Source: Oscillospiraceae bacterium (GTDB taxonomy: Bacteria; Bacillota; Clostridia; Oscillospirales; Acutalibacteraceae). Taken from it: a stretch of 64,000 nucleotides of DNA. This document shows, piece after piece, positions 1 to 8,086 of this stretch. Made by a program: the position numbers and the translations under genes. The number at the start of each line of letters is the position of its first letter. Position 1 is the first letter of the stretch. Where the stretch lies: assembly GCA_022483045.1 (NCBI GenBank), contig JAKVOA010000001.1, forward strand, positions 87,001 through 151,000, in the 5' to 3' direction. The notes under the pieces were generated by a model, which was given only the letters and a program-made list of their open reading frames with translations, did not search any database and had not been told where the DNA came from.

Positions 1-188
1 AGGTACACAATGTCGGCTTCCTGCAGGTCCTGCTCATCGCCCTCTTTTGTGACGGCACCGCAGGCGAGGGCGGACTCTATGGCGGCGGGGTCCGAGTCAA
101 TGCCGGCTACATGGCAGTCCGTGTATGCCGAAAAAGCTTTGGCGAGGCTGCCGCCTATTAGCCCCAGCCCCACAATGACAATTTTCAT
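1..188 (-). CDS. tyrA: Prephenate dehydrogenase, N-terminal part (cut by window edge)
   Basis: This is the first 62 or so codons of a minus-strand gene that runs off the left edge. The start ATG lies at 188-186, with a purine-rich AAGGAG site just upstream. The N terminus reads MKIVIVGLGLIGGS, the GxGxxG dinucleotide-binding loop of the TyrA/prephenate dehydrogenase family, followed by a Rossmann pattern ending near EADIVYL. TyrA oxidises prephenate to 4-hydroxyphenylpyruvate on the way to tyrosine. The gene begins 27 bases after aroF on the same strand, so the two probably share a transcript and the aroF attenuator. The catalytic domain is not visible. The family call rests on the nucleotide-binding domain and the neighbouring aromatic genes. 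Confidence 0.8.
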   Translation of the reverse strand, partial: MKIVIVGLGLIGGSLAKAFSAYTDCHVAGIDSDPAAIESALACGAVTKEGDEQDLQEADIVY

Positions 189-215
189 GAAAAGCCAGCT
201 CCTTCCCGTGAAACT

Positions 216-1238
216 TTACAGGGTCTTGCCAAACAGCGGCGCTACCTGCTTAAGCCGTGCGGCAACATGGTCAAATTGGTCGGGCGTTAAGGACTGAGCA
301 CCATCGGAAAGGGCCTTTTTCGGGTTGTTGTGCACTTCGATAATCAGGCCGTCCGCGCCGGCGGCGACTGCAGCCATTGCCAGCGGCTCTACCAGCCAGG
401 AAATGCCGCCCGCATGGCTTGGGTCGACAACTACCGGCAGATGCGACAGCTTTTTGAGAATCGGCACCGCCGAAATATCCAGCGTGTTGCGGGTGTAGGT
501 TTCATAGGTGCGAATGCCCCGCTCACACAGAATGACGTTGTCATTGCCGCCGGCCATAATGTATTCGGCAGCCATCAGCAGTTCTTCAATGGTAGCGGAA
601 AGGCCGCGCTTGAGCAGAATCGGCGTTTTGATATGGCCCAGCTCGCGCAGCAGGTCAAAGTTCTGCATATTGCGTGCGCCTACCTGAATGATGTCCACGC
701 CTTCTTTTAAGAAAAGGTCAATCTGCCGTACGCTCATCAGTTCGGTGACAATGGGCATGCCGGTTTCTTTTTTCGCGTAGTTCAAAAGTTCCAGCCCCTG
801 CTCCTTGAGGCCCTGAAAGGCATAGGGGCTTGTGCGTGGCTTGTAGGCGCCGCCGCGCAGAAACTGTGCGCCGGCCTTTTTGACACGGCGGGCAATTTCG
901 GTAATCTGCTCTTTTGACTCTACACTGCAGGGGCCGGCCATCAGTGCCAGTTGCCCACCGCCCACGGAAAGGCCGTTTGGCAGGGTGACTACGGTATTAC
1001 TCGGGTGAAACTTTCGATTTGCCTTTTTGTAAGGCTCCTGTACGCGCTTGACGGAATCGACAATTTCGTTTGCGCCGATGTTGTCAATATCAATGGCGGC
1101 GGTGTCGCCGATAAGGCCCAGTACTGTGCTCTGTGCGCCGACCCAGGTGTTTACAGAGACACCGTAGGTGTCTTCCAGTTCGTTGATGAATTCGGTGCGC
1201 TGGTTTTCTGTACAGCCCGGTTTTAAAACGATAATCAT
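216..1238 (-). CDS. aroF: 3-deoxy-7-phosphoheptulonate (DAHP) synthase with N-terminal regulatory domain
   Basis: This 340-residue protein condenses phosphoenolpyruvate and erythrose 4-phosphate, the first step of the shikimate pathway. Residues 1 to about 70 form a small ferredoxin-like/ACT-like domain of the sort that gives feedback control in Thermotoga-type enzymes. The catalytic barrel follows from about residue 95, with the GPCSVES and [11 protein letters not shown] motifs and the late DPSHAGG motif. The ATG at 1238 sits after AGGAGG with good spacing. Upstream lies a 260-base leader with an aromatic-rich peptide and a terminator (annotated separately), so expression is probably attenuated by charged aromatic tRNA supply. 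tyrA follows immediately. Family assignment is secure; which aromatic amino acid inhibits the enzyme cannot be read from sequence. Confidence 0.96.
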   Translation of the reverse strand: MIIVLKPGCTENQRTEFINELEDTYGVSVNTWVGAQSTVLGLIGDTAAIDIDNIGANEIVDSVKRVQEPYKKANRKFHPSNTVVTLPNGLSVGGGQLALMAGPCSVESKEQITEIARRVKKAGAQFLRGGAYKPRTSPYAFQGLKEQGLELLNYAKKETGMPIVTELMSVRQIDLFLKEGVDIIQVGARNMQNFDLLRELGHIKTPILLKRGLSATIEELLMAAEYIMAGGNDNVILCERGIRTYETYTRNTLDISAVPILKKLSHLPVVVDPSHAGGISWLVEPLAMAAVAAGADGLIIEVHNNPKKALSDGAQSLTPDQFDHVAARLKQVAPLFGKTL

Positions 1239-1283
1239 TTGTTATTCCTCCTGAAAGTCATTTGCAGCAGCCTACGGAATCAT

Positions 1284-1316
1284 AAAAAAAAGACGGAGCT
1301 GCTGCCAACTCCGTCT
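1284..1316 (-). terminator. Intrinsic terminator in the aroF leader
   Basis: On the minus strand an 8-bp perfect stem (AGACGGAG with CTCCGTCT, 1309-1316 with 1291-1298) closes a 10-base loop and is followed directly by a run of seven or eight U. It lies 46 bases before the aroF start, inside its leader, so it must be a conditional terminator. Confidence 0.88.
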
Positions 1317-1356
1317 GAAGCTTATACAAACCAAATCTAAAAAACAGTCTGCACCT

Positions 1357-1461
1357 TTATAGGGAAAGCTTCTGCCAGAAATTTGCACACAGCAAAGCGG
1401 CCCGGGCAAAAAAATGACCGGGATAAAAGCTGCTAAATCGATGTGTGCAGGAAATCAGCAT
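1357..1461 (-). CDS. Aromatic leader peptide (34 aa)
   Basis: This small frame starts with ATG at 1461-1459, eight bases after a strong AAGGAG, and ends with TAA at 1359-1357. The 34 residues include five Phe (a Phe-Ser-Ser-Phe-Tyr stretch, a Phe-Phe pair, and a Phe-Trp pair near the end), one Tyr and one Trp, so one residue in five is aromatic. It lies entirely between a strong promoter and the terminator that precedes aroF, the classic position for an attenuation leader peptide. No protein function is expected beyond ribosome pausing. I do not recognise a named homologue. Confidence 0.75.
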   Translation of the reverse strand: MLISCTHRFSSFYPGHFFARAALLCANFWQKLSL

Positions 1462-1508
1462 AGGGGAAGCTCCTTTGTGCAGAATTGCCCGAAACCGGGC
1501 TTTTTCTA

Positions 1509-1538
1509 ACTATAATACACAGAATGCGGGTTTGTCAA
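1509..1538 (-). promoter_or_regulatory. Sigma-A type promoter of aroF-tyrA
   Basis: On the minus strand TTGACA (1538-1533) is followed after 18 bases by TATAGT (1514-1509). Transcription would begin near 1500, at a small GCCCG/CGGGC hairpin, and run through the leader peptide into aroF. Confidence 0.75.
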
Positions 1539-1566
1539 TATATTTTAGCAATTTAAAGCGAAAGAT

Positions 1567-3006
1567 TTATGGATTGGAGAGCAGCGCAAAAATCTGCTCT
1601 GACACTGTACGGCTGTCTTCCGCGTGCACGGTAAAGTCGGCCGCCGCCTGGTAAAGGGGCATGCGCTGGTCGTAAAGTGCCCGCATCACCTCGGCACGGT
1701 TGGGCTTTTCCAGCATGGGGCGGGAATGGTCACCCGACAGACGGTGCTGCAGCACTGCATAGGGCGGCCGCAGCAGCACAATCAGGCAGGTCTCGCGCAG
1801 AATCTCAGCATTCAGCGGATTTGCCAGCATACCGCCGCCGGTGGCGATGACCAGGCCGGCTTTCCGCGAAAGGGTGCGGCAGGCCTCGGTTTCGCGGGCG
1901 CGAAACCAATTTTCGCCATAGCGGGCAAAAAGCGCCGGCACCGGCATGCCCTCCTGTTCTTCAATGTAGCGGTCAGTATCGACAAAGGTGCGGCCCATGC
2001 GCTTGGCAAGCAGATGCCCGGCTGTGCTTTTGCCGCTGCCCATAAACCCGCACAGCACGACATTGCCAAACTGCTGCCGCATGGCCTGCTGTGCCTCGGT
2101 GATAATCGGCGAAACGTCTTTGCTTTGGAAATGGCACCCGAGCCAGATTTCCTCTGCTGCTGCTGCCTGCCATACCAGCATGCCCATGCCGCTCACCGCA
2201 GGAATACCCAGTTCTTCTGCATACTTTATCAGCATCGGGACACCCGGATTGTACACCGCATCAAATACGGCGCCTGCCCGTGCGGCAGTTTCCTTTTCGA
2301 CCGGGCTTACGGCAAGATTGGGATACATGCCGGCACTGGTGGCGTTTACTAGAAGGGCATACCGCTGCTTTCCCTGCCGCAGCGAATTTTCATCTGTAAT
2401 TTGTATGCCCTGCGGGCAGCGTACAGAAAATGCCGAAAGGGCGGCCTGCGGGAAGCCCTTTAAAAAAGCCGCTTCACGCGCGGCACGGCGCGCTTGTTTC
2501 TGCTGAAGCTGTGCGGCGGTGTCCGCTGCAGCGGGTGTTTCCTCTGCATGGCGGCGCATCAAGACCGTAAGGCCCGTGACTTTTGGTGCACGCAGAATTT
2601 CGTTTGCCATAACGCGGGCAACGCCGCCGCAGCCCAAAAGCAGCACCTGCCCCGCGAGCGGAATCCCCGCTGCGGCGAGTGCACGGGTAAAGCCGATGCC
2701 GTCCGTTGTGTAGCCGGTGGTTTCCCTGCCGCAGACTTTTACGGTATTCACGCTGCCGAAAGCGGCCGCGTCACCGCCCACTTTGGTCAGCAGGGGAAGA
2801 ACAGCCTGTTTGTGTGGAATGGTGACATTAAAGCCGTCTAGTTTGCAGAGCGTGTCGGCAAAGCGTGCCGAAAGCTCTGCTGGCGGAATATCCAGTTTGG
2901 TGTAGCTGCCGGCAGCGCCGGCAAGCTCCAGCAGGCGGCTGTGAATAAACGGCGACATGGTGTGGCCGATAGGGTGGCCGATGACGGCGAATTTTTTTTG
3001 CTGCAT
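1567..3006 (-). CDS. aroE-aroK: Bifunctional shikimate dehydrogenase / shikimate kinase
   Basis: This is a single 479-residue frame with two shikimate-pathway enzymes in series. Residues 1-290 are shikimate dehydrogenase, with the substrate-binding NVTIPHK (Lys66) and TTDG (Asp102), the NADP loop GCGGVAR near 125-131, and the late NATSAGM motif. An Ala/Gln/Arg-rich stretch at about 155-195 looks like an insertion in the nucleotide-binding domain. Residues 313-479 are shikimate kinase, with P-loop GFMGSGKS near 320-327, DTDRYIEE, the ATGGG segment, and a late LRPP motif. There is no stop or frameshift between them and the linker is short. The ATG at 3006 follows GGGAGG. In most bacteria these are separate proteins, so this is a natural fusion of steps 4 and 5 of the pathway. 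Confidence 0.95.
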   Translation of the reverse strand: MQQKKFAVIGHPIGHTMSPFIHSRLLELAGAAGSYTKLDIPPAELSARFADTLCKLDGFNVTIPHKQAVLPLLTKVGGDAAAFGSVNTVKVCGRETTGYTTDGIGFTRALAAAGIPLAGQVLLLGCGGVARVMANEILRAPKVTGLTVLMRRHAEETPAAADTAAQLQQKQARRAAREAAFLKGFPQAALSAFSVRCPQGIQITDENSLRQGKQRYALLVNATSAGMYPNLAVSPVEKETAARAGAVFDAVYNPGVPMLIKYAEELGIPAVSGMGMLVWQAAAAEEIWLGCHFQSKDVSPIITEAQQAMRQQFGNVVLCGFMGSGKSTAGHLLAKRMGRTFVDTDRYIEEQEGMPVPALFARYGENWFRARETEACRTLSRKAGLVIATGGGMLANPLNAEILRETCLIVLLRPPYAVLQHRLSGDHSRPMLEKPNRAEVMRALYDQRMPLYQAAADFTVHAEDSRTVSEQIFALLSNP

Positions 3007-3065
3007 ACAGGTTTCCTCCCAGACTAAAAATTGCCATGGTTAAGCAGAAAAATTTGCGAAAGATA

Positions 3066-3094
3066 TTGACAAAGAGGCGCTTTGCTAATAGTAT
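3066..3094 (+). promoter_or_regulatory. Promoter of acpP
   Basis: TTGACA at 3066-3071 and TAGTAT at 3089-3094 are separated by 17 bases. They lie 100 bases upstream of acpP, in the divergent gap with aroE-aroK. Confidence 0.75.
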
Positions 3095-3192
3095 GATGGA
3101 TAGAATAAATCCAGGGACTGCTGCCCGGTGCAATTATTATACCGTTGCCCGGCCGGTTTTGTCCATAACGGAAAGCAAGAGGAGGGAAACCA

Positions 3193-3420
3193 ATGGTACT
3201 GGAAAAGGTCAAGCATATCCTTGCTGAGCAGTTTGATGTAGAGGAAGACGAAATCACCGCAGAAACAAGCATCGCCGATGATTTGGGAGCCGATTCGCTG
3301 GATGTTGTGGATTTGCTCATGTCGCTTGAAGACGAGTTTGAGGTCGAGATTCCGGATGAAGAAATCGAAAACCTGAAAACAGTCGGTGACGTGGTCAATT
3401 ATATTGAAGAAAACATGTAA
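3193..3420 (+). CDS. acpP: Acyl carrier protein
   Basis: This 75-residue acidic protein carries growing acyl chains in type II fatty acid synthesis. The DSL motif within [10 protein letters not shown] places the phosphopantetheine-bearing serine near residue 36, and the long acidic helix ([14 protein letters not shown]) follows. Length and charge are those of ordinary AcpP. The start ATG follows GAGGAGGG with suitable spacing. It has its own promoter and terminator and so appears monocistronic. This differs from the many Firmicutes in which acpP sits beside fab genes or rnc. Confidence 0.97.
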   Translation: MVLEKVKHILAEQFDVEEDEITAETSIADDLGADSLDVVDLLMSLEDEFEVEIPDEEIENLKTVGDVVNYIEENM

Positions 3421-3435
3421 AATGCCAGATTATGT

Positions 3436-3473
3436 GCCGCTGCCTTGCGTCTAGGGGCAGGCGGCCTTTTTTT
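3436..3473 (+). terminator. Terminator after acpP
   Basis: GCCGCTGCC (3436-3444) pairs with GGCAGGCGGC (3456-3465), with one bulged G, and is followed by eight T. It lies 16 bases after the acpP stop. Confidence 0.88.
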
Positions 3474-3498
3474 GTCCTGCGGTGCGGCGGCGTTTTGG

Positions 3499-3527
3499 TT
3501 GCAATTCCGGCAGGATTTATCTATAAT
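3499..3527 (+). promoter_or_regulatory. Promoter of the decarboxylase beta subunit gene
   Basis: TTGCAA at 3499-3504 and a perfect TATAAT at 3522-3527 are spaced by 17 bases, about 70 bases upstream of the TTG start. Confidence 0.78.
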
Positions 3528-3594
3528 AGGTTTATTCTACTTTTGGCAGAAGCGGCCCTTCGGCGGGCCGGGAAAAAGAGAAGGAGCAGATAAA

Positions 3595-4731
3595 TTGGGC
3601 GATTTTGGATTTCTAATAAACGGCATGGCAAACCTGAATTGGAAGATGCTGGTCATGTGGGCGATTGGCGGGCTGCTGATCTGGCTTGCGGTCAAGAAGG
3701 ACTTTGAGCCCTCTCTGCTGCTGCCCATGGGTTTCGGCGCCATTTTGGTAAACCTGCCTTTCAGCGGTGTTTTGGGCAGCAACGGCATTATTCAGTGGCT
3801 GTTTCATGTGGGCATAGAGGCAAGTGAGGCCATGCCGCTGCTTTTGTTTGTGGGTATTGGCGCAATGATCGACTTTGGCCCGCTGCTGAGCAATCCGCGC
3901 ATGTTCCTGTTTGGCGGCGCCGCGCAGGTGGGTATTTTCCTGACAGCGGTGCTGGCAGTGCTGCTGGGCTTTCCGCTCAACGACGCGCTGAGCTCCGGCA
4001 TTATTGCCGCAGCAGACGGCCCAACCTCCATTCTGGTTAGTCAGCAGCTGAATTCTCACTACAAGGGCGCCATTGCGGTGGCAGCCTACAGCTATATGGC
4101 GCTGGTGCCTATCATTCAGCCGGCGGCGATTAAGCTGGTGACAACGAAAAAAGAGCGCATGATCCGCATGCCGTACCGGCCCTCTGCTGTATCAAAGACT
4201 ACACGAATTCTGTTCCCGATTATTGTGACAGTAATTGCCGGCCTAATTGCGCCGGAAAGCGTGGCACTGGTGGGCTTCTTGATGTTTGGCAATCTGCTGA
4301 GGGAGTGCGGCAAGCTCGACAGCCTGAAAGAAACTGCAGCCGGGCCGCTGGCAAATCTGATTACTATCTTTTTAGGTATTACGGTTGCTTTTCAAATGCG
4401 TGCAGAGGAGTTTTTAAGCTGGGGTACGCTGATTATCATGGGGCTTGGCCTTTTCGGCTTTTTCTTTGATACAGTCGGCGGTGTCCTGTTTGCAAAGCTT
4501 TTGAATGTCTTCTTGCCCAAAGAGAAAAAGATGAATCCCATGGTCGGCGCGGCGGGTATTTCCGCGTTTCCGATGAGCGCGCGCGTTATCCAGAAAATGG
4601 CGCTGAAAGAGGACAACCAAAATCATATCCTAATGCACGCGGTCGGCGCCAATGTAGCGGGCCAGATAGGCTCGGTCGTGGCGGGCGGCATTATTTTGAA
4701 CCTTGCGCATACCATGCTGGGGGTGTTGTAA
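3595..4731 (+). CDS. Sodium-pump decarboxylase beta subunit (OadB/GcdB/MmdB family)
   Basis: This polytopic membrane protein is 378 residues from a TTG start at 3595, chosen because AAGGAG lies eight bases before it; longer frames lack a ribosome site. The family couples decarboxylation of carboxybiotin to sodium export. Characteristic segments are the many hydrophobic helices, GAMIDFGPLL near the middle, IIAAADGPTSI (the conserved polar membrane segment), and the late MVGAAGISAFPMSARV. Substrate (oxaloacetate, methylmalonyl-CoA or glutaconyl-CoA) cannot be told from the beta subunit. The alpha carboxyltransferase and the biotin carrier are not in this window; only a small gamma/delta-like partner follows. 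Confidence 0.92.
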   Translation: MGDFGFLINGMANLNWKMLVMWAIGGLLIWLAVKKDFEPSLLLPMGFGAILVNLPFSGVLGSNGIIQWLFHVGIEASEAMPLLLFVGIGAMIDFGPLLSNPRMFLFGGAAQVGIFLTAVLAVLLGFPLNDALSSGIIAAADGPTSILVSQQLNSHYKGAIAVAAYSYMALVPIIQPAAIKLVTTKKERMIRMPYRPSAVSKTTRILFPIIVTVIAGLIAPESVALVGFLMFGNLLRECGKLDSLKETAAGPLANLITIFLGITVAFQMRAEEFLSWGTLIIMGLGLFGFFFDTVGGVLFAKLLNVFLPKEKKMNPMVGAAGISAFPMSARVIQKMALKEDNQNHILMHAVGANVAGQIGSVVAGGIILNLAHTMLGVL

Positions 4732-4732
4732 T

Positions 4733-4945
4733 ATGTTTACTGTTTTAGCGGCTCTGCCGCTGGATTTTCAGAGCCTGATGGGCTTTGTCAAAAGCGCGGA
4801 CGTTGCGGCGGTGCTCTGGCTGCTCTTAAAGGGTATGGTGGGCGTGCTGCTGGTGATGGCGGTGCTTTTGCTGGTAGTGGTCGTGCTGGATAAGCTGACC
4901 GGCCGGAAAAAGAAACAGAAGAATAAAAAAGAGAAATCCGCCTGA
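4733..4945 (+). CDS. Small membrane protein, possible OadG-like gamma/delta subunit
   Basis: This 70-residue protein has one strong transmembrane helix near residues 22-48 (Leu/Val-rich) and a Lys-rich tail (KKKQKNKKEK). The ATG at 4733 begins one base after the beta-subunit stop, so translation is probably coupled. Sodium-pump decarboxylases have a small single-helix gamma or delta subunit of this plan that anchors the complex. Sequence similarity is too low to name it firmly, and the assignment rests on size, topology and position. Confidence 0.6.
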   Translation: MFTVLAALPLDFQSLMGFVKSADVAAVLWLLLKGMVGVLLVMAVLLLVVVVLDKLTGRKKKQKNKKEKSA

Positions 4946-4980
4946 CCTTTCGGTGCGGAAGCAGATAAAAGGAGAAAACT

Positions 4981-6423
4981 ATGGCACAGCAGAAAAAACT
5001 GGTAGAAGAAATTACACCGATGGAGGAAGACTTTGCCCGCTGGTACACCGATGTGGTCAAAAAAGCGGAGCTGATGGATTACAGCAGCGTAAAGGGCTGC
5101 ATGATTATCGAACCTTACGGTTATGCAATCTGGGAAAATATGAAGGCTATTTTGGACAAGCGCTTTAAGGAACTGGGGCATGTAAATGTCTGTATGCCGC
5201 TGCTTATTCCAGAAAGCCTGCTGAATAAGGAAAAAGACCATGTCGCGGGCTTTGCCCCCGAGGTCGCGTGGGTGACACAGGGCGGCAACGAGAAACTGGA
5301 AGAGCGCCTGTGCATCCGCCCCACCAGTGAAACGCTTTTCTGCGAACACTACAAAAAGATTATTCACTCTTGGCGCGACCTGCCAAAGCTTTATAACCAG
5401 TGGTGCAACGTGGTCCGCTGGGAAAAGACGACCCGGCCGTTCCTGCGCACAAGCGAATTTCTTTGGCAGGAGGGCCACACCATGCACGCCACAGCGGAAG
5501 AAGCGCAGGCCGAGACTCTGCGTATGCTGGACGTCTACACCGAATTCTTTGAAAAAGTGCTGGCCATTCCGGTTATCCGCGGGCGCAAGACCGAAAGCGA
5601 GAAATTCGCGGGCGCTGTGGCAACCTACACCATTGAGGCCATGATGCACAACGGCGTTGCCCTGCAGGGCGGCACCAGCCATTACTTTGGCGACGGCTTT
5701 GCAAAAAATTACGGGATTACCTATACAGATAAAAACAATCAGCTCAAGACCCCGTTCCAGACCAGCTGGGGCGTTTCCACCCGTATGATCGGCGGTATTA
5801 TCATGACCCACGGCGATGACAGCGGCTTGGTCCTGCCGCCGGCGGTCGCACCGATACAGGTTGTCATTGTGCCTGTGGCACAGCACAAACCCGGTGTGCT
5901 GGAAAAAGCAAATGAACTGTATGAGCAGCTGAAAGCGGCCGGCTTGCGCGTAAAGCTGGACGACAGCGAGCAGTCCCCCGGCTGGAAATTTGCACAGTAT
6001 GAAATGCTTGGCGTGCCGGTCCGGCTGGAAATCGGCCCCAAAGACATTGCAAAGCAGCAGTGTGTCCTGGTGCGCCGCCCCGACCGCAATAAATCCTTTG
6101 TGCCGCTTGACGGCTTGACGGACGCGGTAAAGACAGAGCTTGCACAGGTGCACGACATTCTGTACAGCAATGCTGAAAAGAATCTGCAGAGCAAGACCAG
6201 CATTGCCCGCACCCACGAGGAGTTCCTCGACATTGCGGCAAACCACCCCGGCTTTATCAAGGCGATGTGGTGCGGCGACCCGGCTTGCGAGGAAAAGCTG
6301 AAAAACGAAACCGGCGGCGTGAAGTCTCGCTGCATTCCTTTCGAAGAAGAGCATCTTGCCGACACCTGCGTCTGCTGCGGCAAACCTGCAAAACATATGC
6401 TTTACTGGGGCCGTCAATACTAA
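4981..6423 (+). CDS. proS: Prolyl-tRNA synthetase, archaeal/eukaryotic-type
   Basis: This 480-residue class II synthetase attaches proline to tRNA-Pro. It has the short form without the editing insertion domain. Motif 2 is seen around [10 protein letters not shown] and [10 protein letters not shown], motif 3 around [12 protein letters not shown], and the anticodon-binding domain begins near PIQVVIVPV. The C-terminal extension has cysteines in CGDPACEE and CVCCGK, the zinc-like domain of this subclass, and the protein ends in a Tyr (WGRQY) as expected. The start at 4981 follows AAAGGAG. This subclass is common in Clostridia beside or instead of the bacterial form. No T-box was found upstream. 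Confidence 0.96.
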   Translation: MAQQKKLVEEITPMEEDFARWYTDVVKKAELMDYSSVKGCMIIEPYGYAIWENMKAILDKRFKELGHVNVCMPLLIPESLLNKEKDHVAGFAPEVAWVTQGGNEKLEERLCIRPTSETLFCEHYKKIIHSWRDLPKLYNQWCNVVRWEKTTRPFLRTSEFLWQEGHTMHATAEEAQAETLRMLDVYTEFFEKVLAIPVIRGRKTESEKFAGAVATYTIEAMMHNGVALQGGTSHYFGDGFAKNYGITYTDKNNQLKTPFQTSWGVSTRMIGGIIMTHGDDSGLVLPPAVAPIQVVIVPVAQHKPGVLEKANELYEQLKAAGLRVKLDDSEQSPGWKFAQYEMLGVPVRLEIGPKDIAKQQCVLVRRPDRNKSFVPLDGLTDAVKTELAQVHDILYSNAEKNLQSKTSIARTHEEFLDIAANHPGFIKAMWCGDPACEEKLKNETGGVKSRCIPFEEEHLADTCVCCGKPAKHMLYWGRQY

Positions 6424-6471
6424 AGTACAATGAAATTCCGCAGGCCCGTTTTGCAAAGGAAGGGAAAACAG

Positions 6472-6747
6472 ATGAAAAAATCCTCCTTACTGAAGATCTG
6501 TGCAGCCGTTGGTGCGGCTGCTGCGCTTTATGATTTATTTGGCAGGTCCTCTAATGTTATGCTGACCGGCGCAGGGTATGCGGGAATTTTGTCAAAGGAC
6601 GACAAACCCTATGCTGCCTTTGCCTGCACCGGCATGCGCCCGCACACCGTTGCCCACCTTACTGCGCGCACCTGCGGCTGGGTCTGCGCTTCCAGCGCAA
6701 AAGATGCTTTGCGCAAACGCGAAAAGGAGGCTGCACAGAAGAAATGA
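6472..6747 (+). CDS. Small membrane-anchored protein of unknown function
   Basis: This 91-residue protein is not recognised. The ATG at 6472 follows GGAAGGG; an earlier in-frame ATG at 6430 lacks a ribosome site. Residues 4-22 form a hydrophobic Ala-rich helix that could be an uncleaved anchor or signal. The rest is mixed, with three Cys and a basic, charged C terminus (KREKEAAQKK). The stop overlaps the start of the glycosyltransferase by four bases (ATGA), so the two are probably co-translated. No function is proposed. Confidence 0.65.
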   Translation: MKKSSLLKICAAVGAAAALYDLFGRSSNVMLTGAGYAGILSKDDKPYAAFACTGMRPHTVAHLTARTCGWVCASSAKDALRKREKEAAQKK

Positions 6748-7763
6748 TCAATTTGCTGTACGGCACCAATGCCGGCTATTGTGAGCAGACGGCGGTCTCT
6801 ATGCGCTCGGTGTTTGAAAACAACCGCAGCGAGGAGTTTTGTGTTTACCTGCTCTGTGAAGATGTACCGGAAGCGCTGCAAAAGAAAATGTGCAGCGTCG
6901 GCGATGACTTCGACAATGTCAAAATTGTCTGTATGGACCCCAAACCTTTTGTAGCACCGATGCTGCGCGAATTTCACCTGCACACCTGGCGCGGCAGCAG
7001 CGTGCAGTACATTTACGCCTGCCTGTGCGATGCGTTTCCTGCGCTGGACCGTATCCTTTGGCTGGATGGCGATATTGTCTGCAACGGCTCTCTGCAGGAG
7101 CTGTGGGCAACCCCCATGCAGGGCGCCTGCCTTGCCGCCGGGCTGGACTGCACACCGTTTCTGGCATTCTATGTAGACCGTGTCTTTTACCAGACGCCTT
7201 TCTATTTTAATGCGGGCGTCCTGCTGTTTGATCTAGCAGCCTGCCGCCGCCATGAATTGCAGCAGCGCTGCCGAAATGTGCTGCGTGGCTGCGGCCAAAA
7301 GCTGCAGTACTGCGACCAGTCTATGCTGAATCTTGCCCTGCCCGCGCATTTAGTGCATCGGCTGGGCCTGCGCTGGAATTATCCGGCCGGCGTGCCGCAG
7401 ACTTCCATGGCCTGTGTTTCAGCGCGCTCTACCGCACAGAAAAAGACGTTTACCTACCAGGAACTTAATGACGCGCTGGGCGACATTCGGCTGATTCATT
7501 ATATTGGCGGTTCCCTGCCGGCAAAGCCGTGGTTTCAGGCGTATGCCTCTCCTTTCAAGCCGGATTACCTGAAGTACCGCGCACGCACGCCGTGGAAGGA
7601 CGAGCCGCTGAAACCGTGGCCGAAAAAGAATGTGAAAGACGCCTTTGTCACCGGCTTTTCAAAGACGTGGGATACTCCGGTAACAGGCGCCTTGGTGTGG
7701 ATGTACCAAAGCCTGCACGGCTGGGGAAGAAACGTAAAAAAAGAATTAGAAAACGAAAAATAA
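6744..7763 (+). CDS. Family 8 glycosyltransferase
   Basis: This 339-residue cytosolic enzyme is of the GT8 fold, which moves glucose or galactose from a nucleotide sugar to lipopolysaccharide-like or other acceptors. Evidence is the N-terminal NLLYGTNAGY strand, the metal-binding DGD in ILWLDGDIVCNGSL, the NAGVLLFDL segment, DQSMLN, and the late LIHYIGG strand with its His. No signal peptide is visible. It overlaps the small membrane protein by four bases and is followed directly by the ribosomal promoter. The acceptor is unknown. Confidence 0.88.
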   Translation: MINLLYGTNAGYCEQTAVSMRSVFENNRSEEFCVYLLCEDVPEALQKKMCSVGDDFDNVKIVCMDPKPFVAPMLREFHLHTWRGSSVQYIYACLCDAFPALDRILWLDGDIVCNGSLQELWATPMQGACLAAGLDCTPFLAFYVDRVFYQTPFYFNAGVLLFDLAACRRHELQQRCRNVLRGCGQKLQYCDQSMLNLALPAHLVHRLGLRWNYPAGVPQTSMACVSARSTAQKKTFTYQELNDALGDIRLIHYIGGSLPAKPWFQAYASPFKPDYLKYRARTPWKDEPLKPWPKKNVKDAFVTGFSKTWDTPVTGALVWMYQSLHGWGRNVKKELENEK

Positions 7764-7766
7764 TGC

Positions 7767-7795
7767 TTGCATTCTCAAAAGCCTTATGGTATTAT
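7767..7795 (+). promoter_or_regulatory. Promoter of the S10-spc-alpha superoperon
   Basis: TTGCAT at 7767-7772 and TATTAT at 7790-7795 are 17 bases apart. They start immediately after the glycosyltransferase gene and about 290 bases before rpsJ. Confidence 0.65.
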
Positions 7796-7799
7796 AATC

Positions 7800-8086
7800 A
7801 AGTACGACTGCAACAGATATGCGTTGAAGCGGGAGGTTGCGGCCCTGATGTGGCCGGTTTTTCCGTGGAGTATGTCCGATTTTAAACCGGGCGAGAGAGA
7901 ATCTTGGGCAGCAGGCCCCTTTGGGGAGCATTGCGCTCAGACGTTTTTGAAAGCACCCGGGTCCCCCGTCTTTTGGGAGATCCGGTTTTTCAATGGGCCG
8001 GGAAGAAACACCCGGAACAGTGTTTAAAAACAACGTCACCTGCCAGACAGGCTCTATCCGCCAACTACAATAAGGAGGCGATCCAA
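7800..8086 (+). promoter_or_regulatory. Untranslated leader of the S10 operon with terminator-like hairpin
   Basis: About 285 bases of leader contain several GC-rich hairpins. The most terminator-like is at 7957-7990, where CCGG and CCC pair with GGG and CCGG across an 8-base loop and five T follow. Ribosomal operons often use such leaders for feedback by a ribosomal protein or for antitermination. Which protein acts here cannot be read. No convincing peptide gene was seen in it. Confidence 0.5.

Larger units (their letters stand above)
1284..1500 (-). promoter_or_regulatory. Aromatic attenuator leader of aroF-tyrA
   Basis: The leader RNA can fold in two ways. Segment 1 (UGCACACA, at 1442-1449, within the leader peptide) pairs perfectly with segment 2 (UGUGUGCA, 1384-1391). 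Just beyond, GAAGCUU (1366-1372) can pair with AAGCUUC (1317-1323), which abuts the terminator stem and, with a bulge, would invade it by three pairs. The leader stop codon lies at 1359-1357, right after GAAGCUU. A ribosome finishing the peptide would therefore cover that arm and let the terminator form. A ribosome stalled at the Phe-Phe codons would free it to make the antiterminator. The pairings are seen in the sequence; the mechanism is inferred from trp/phe-type attenuators. Confidence 0.72.

Noticed and set aside
1239-1508. T-box riboswitch upstream of aroF
   Set aside because: No TGGNACCGCG antiterminator box or specifier stem was found, and a leader peptide explains the region better.
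4768-6456. Long minus-strand reading frame of 562 codons opposite proS
   Set aside because: It is antisense to a clear prolyl-tRNA synthetase, has a His/Cys/Phe-rich composition typical of shadow frames, and no ribosome site.
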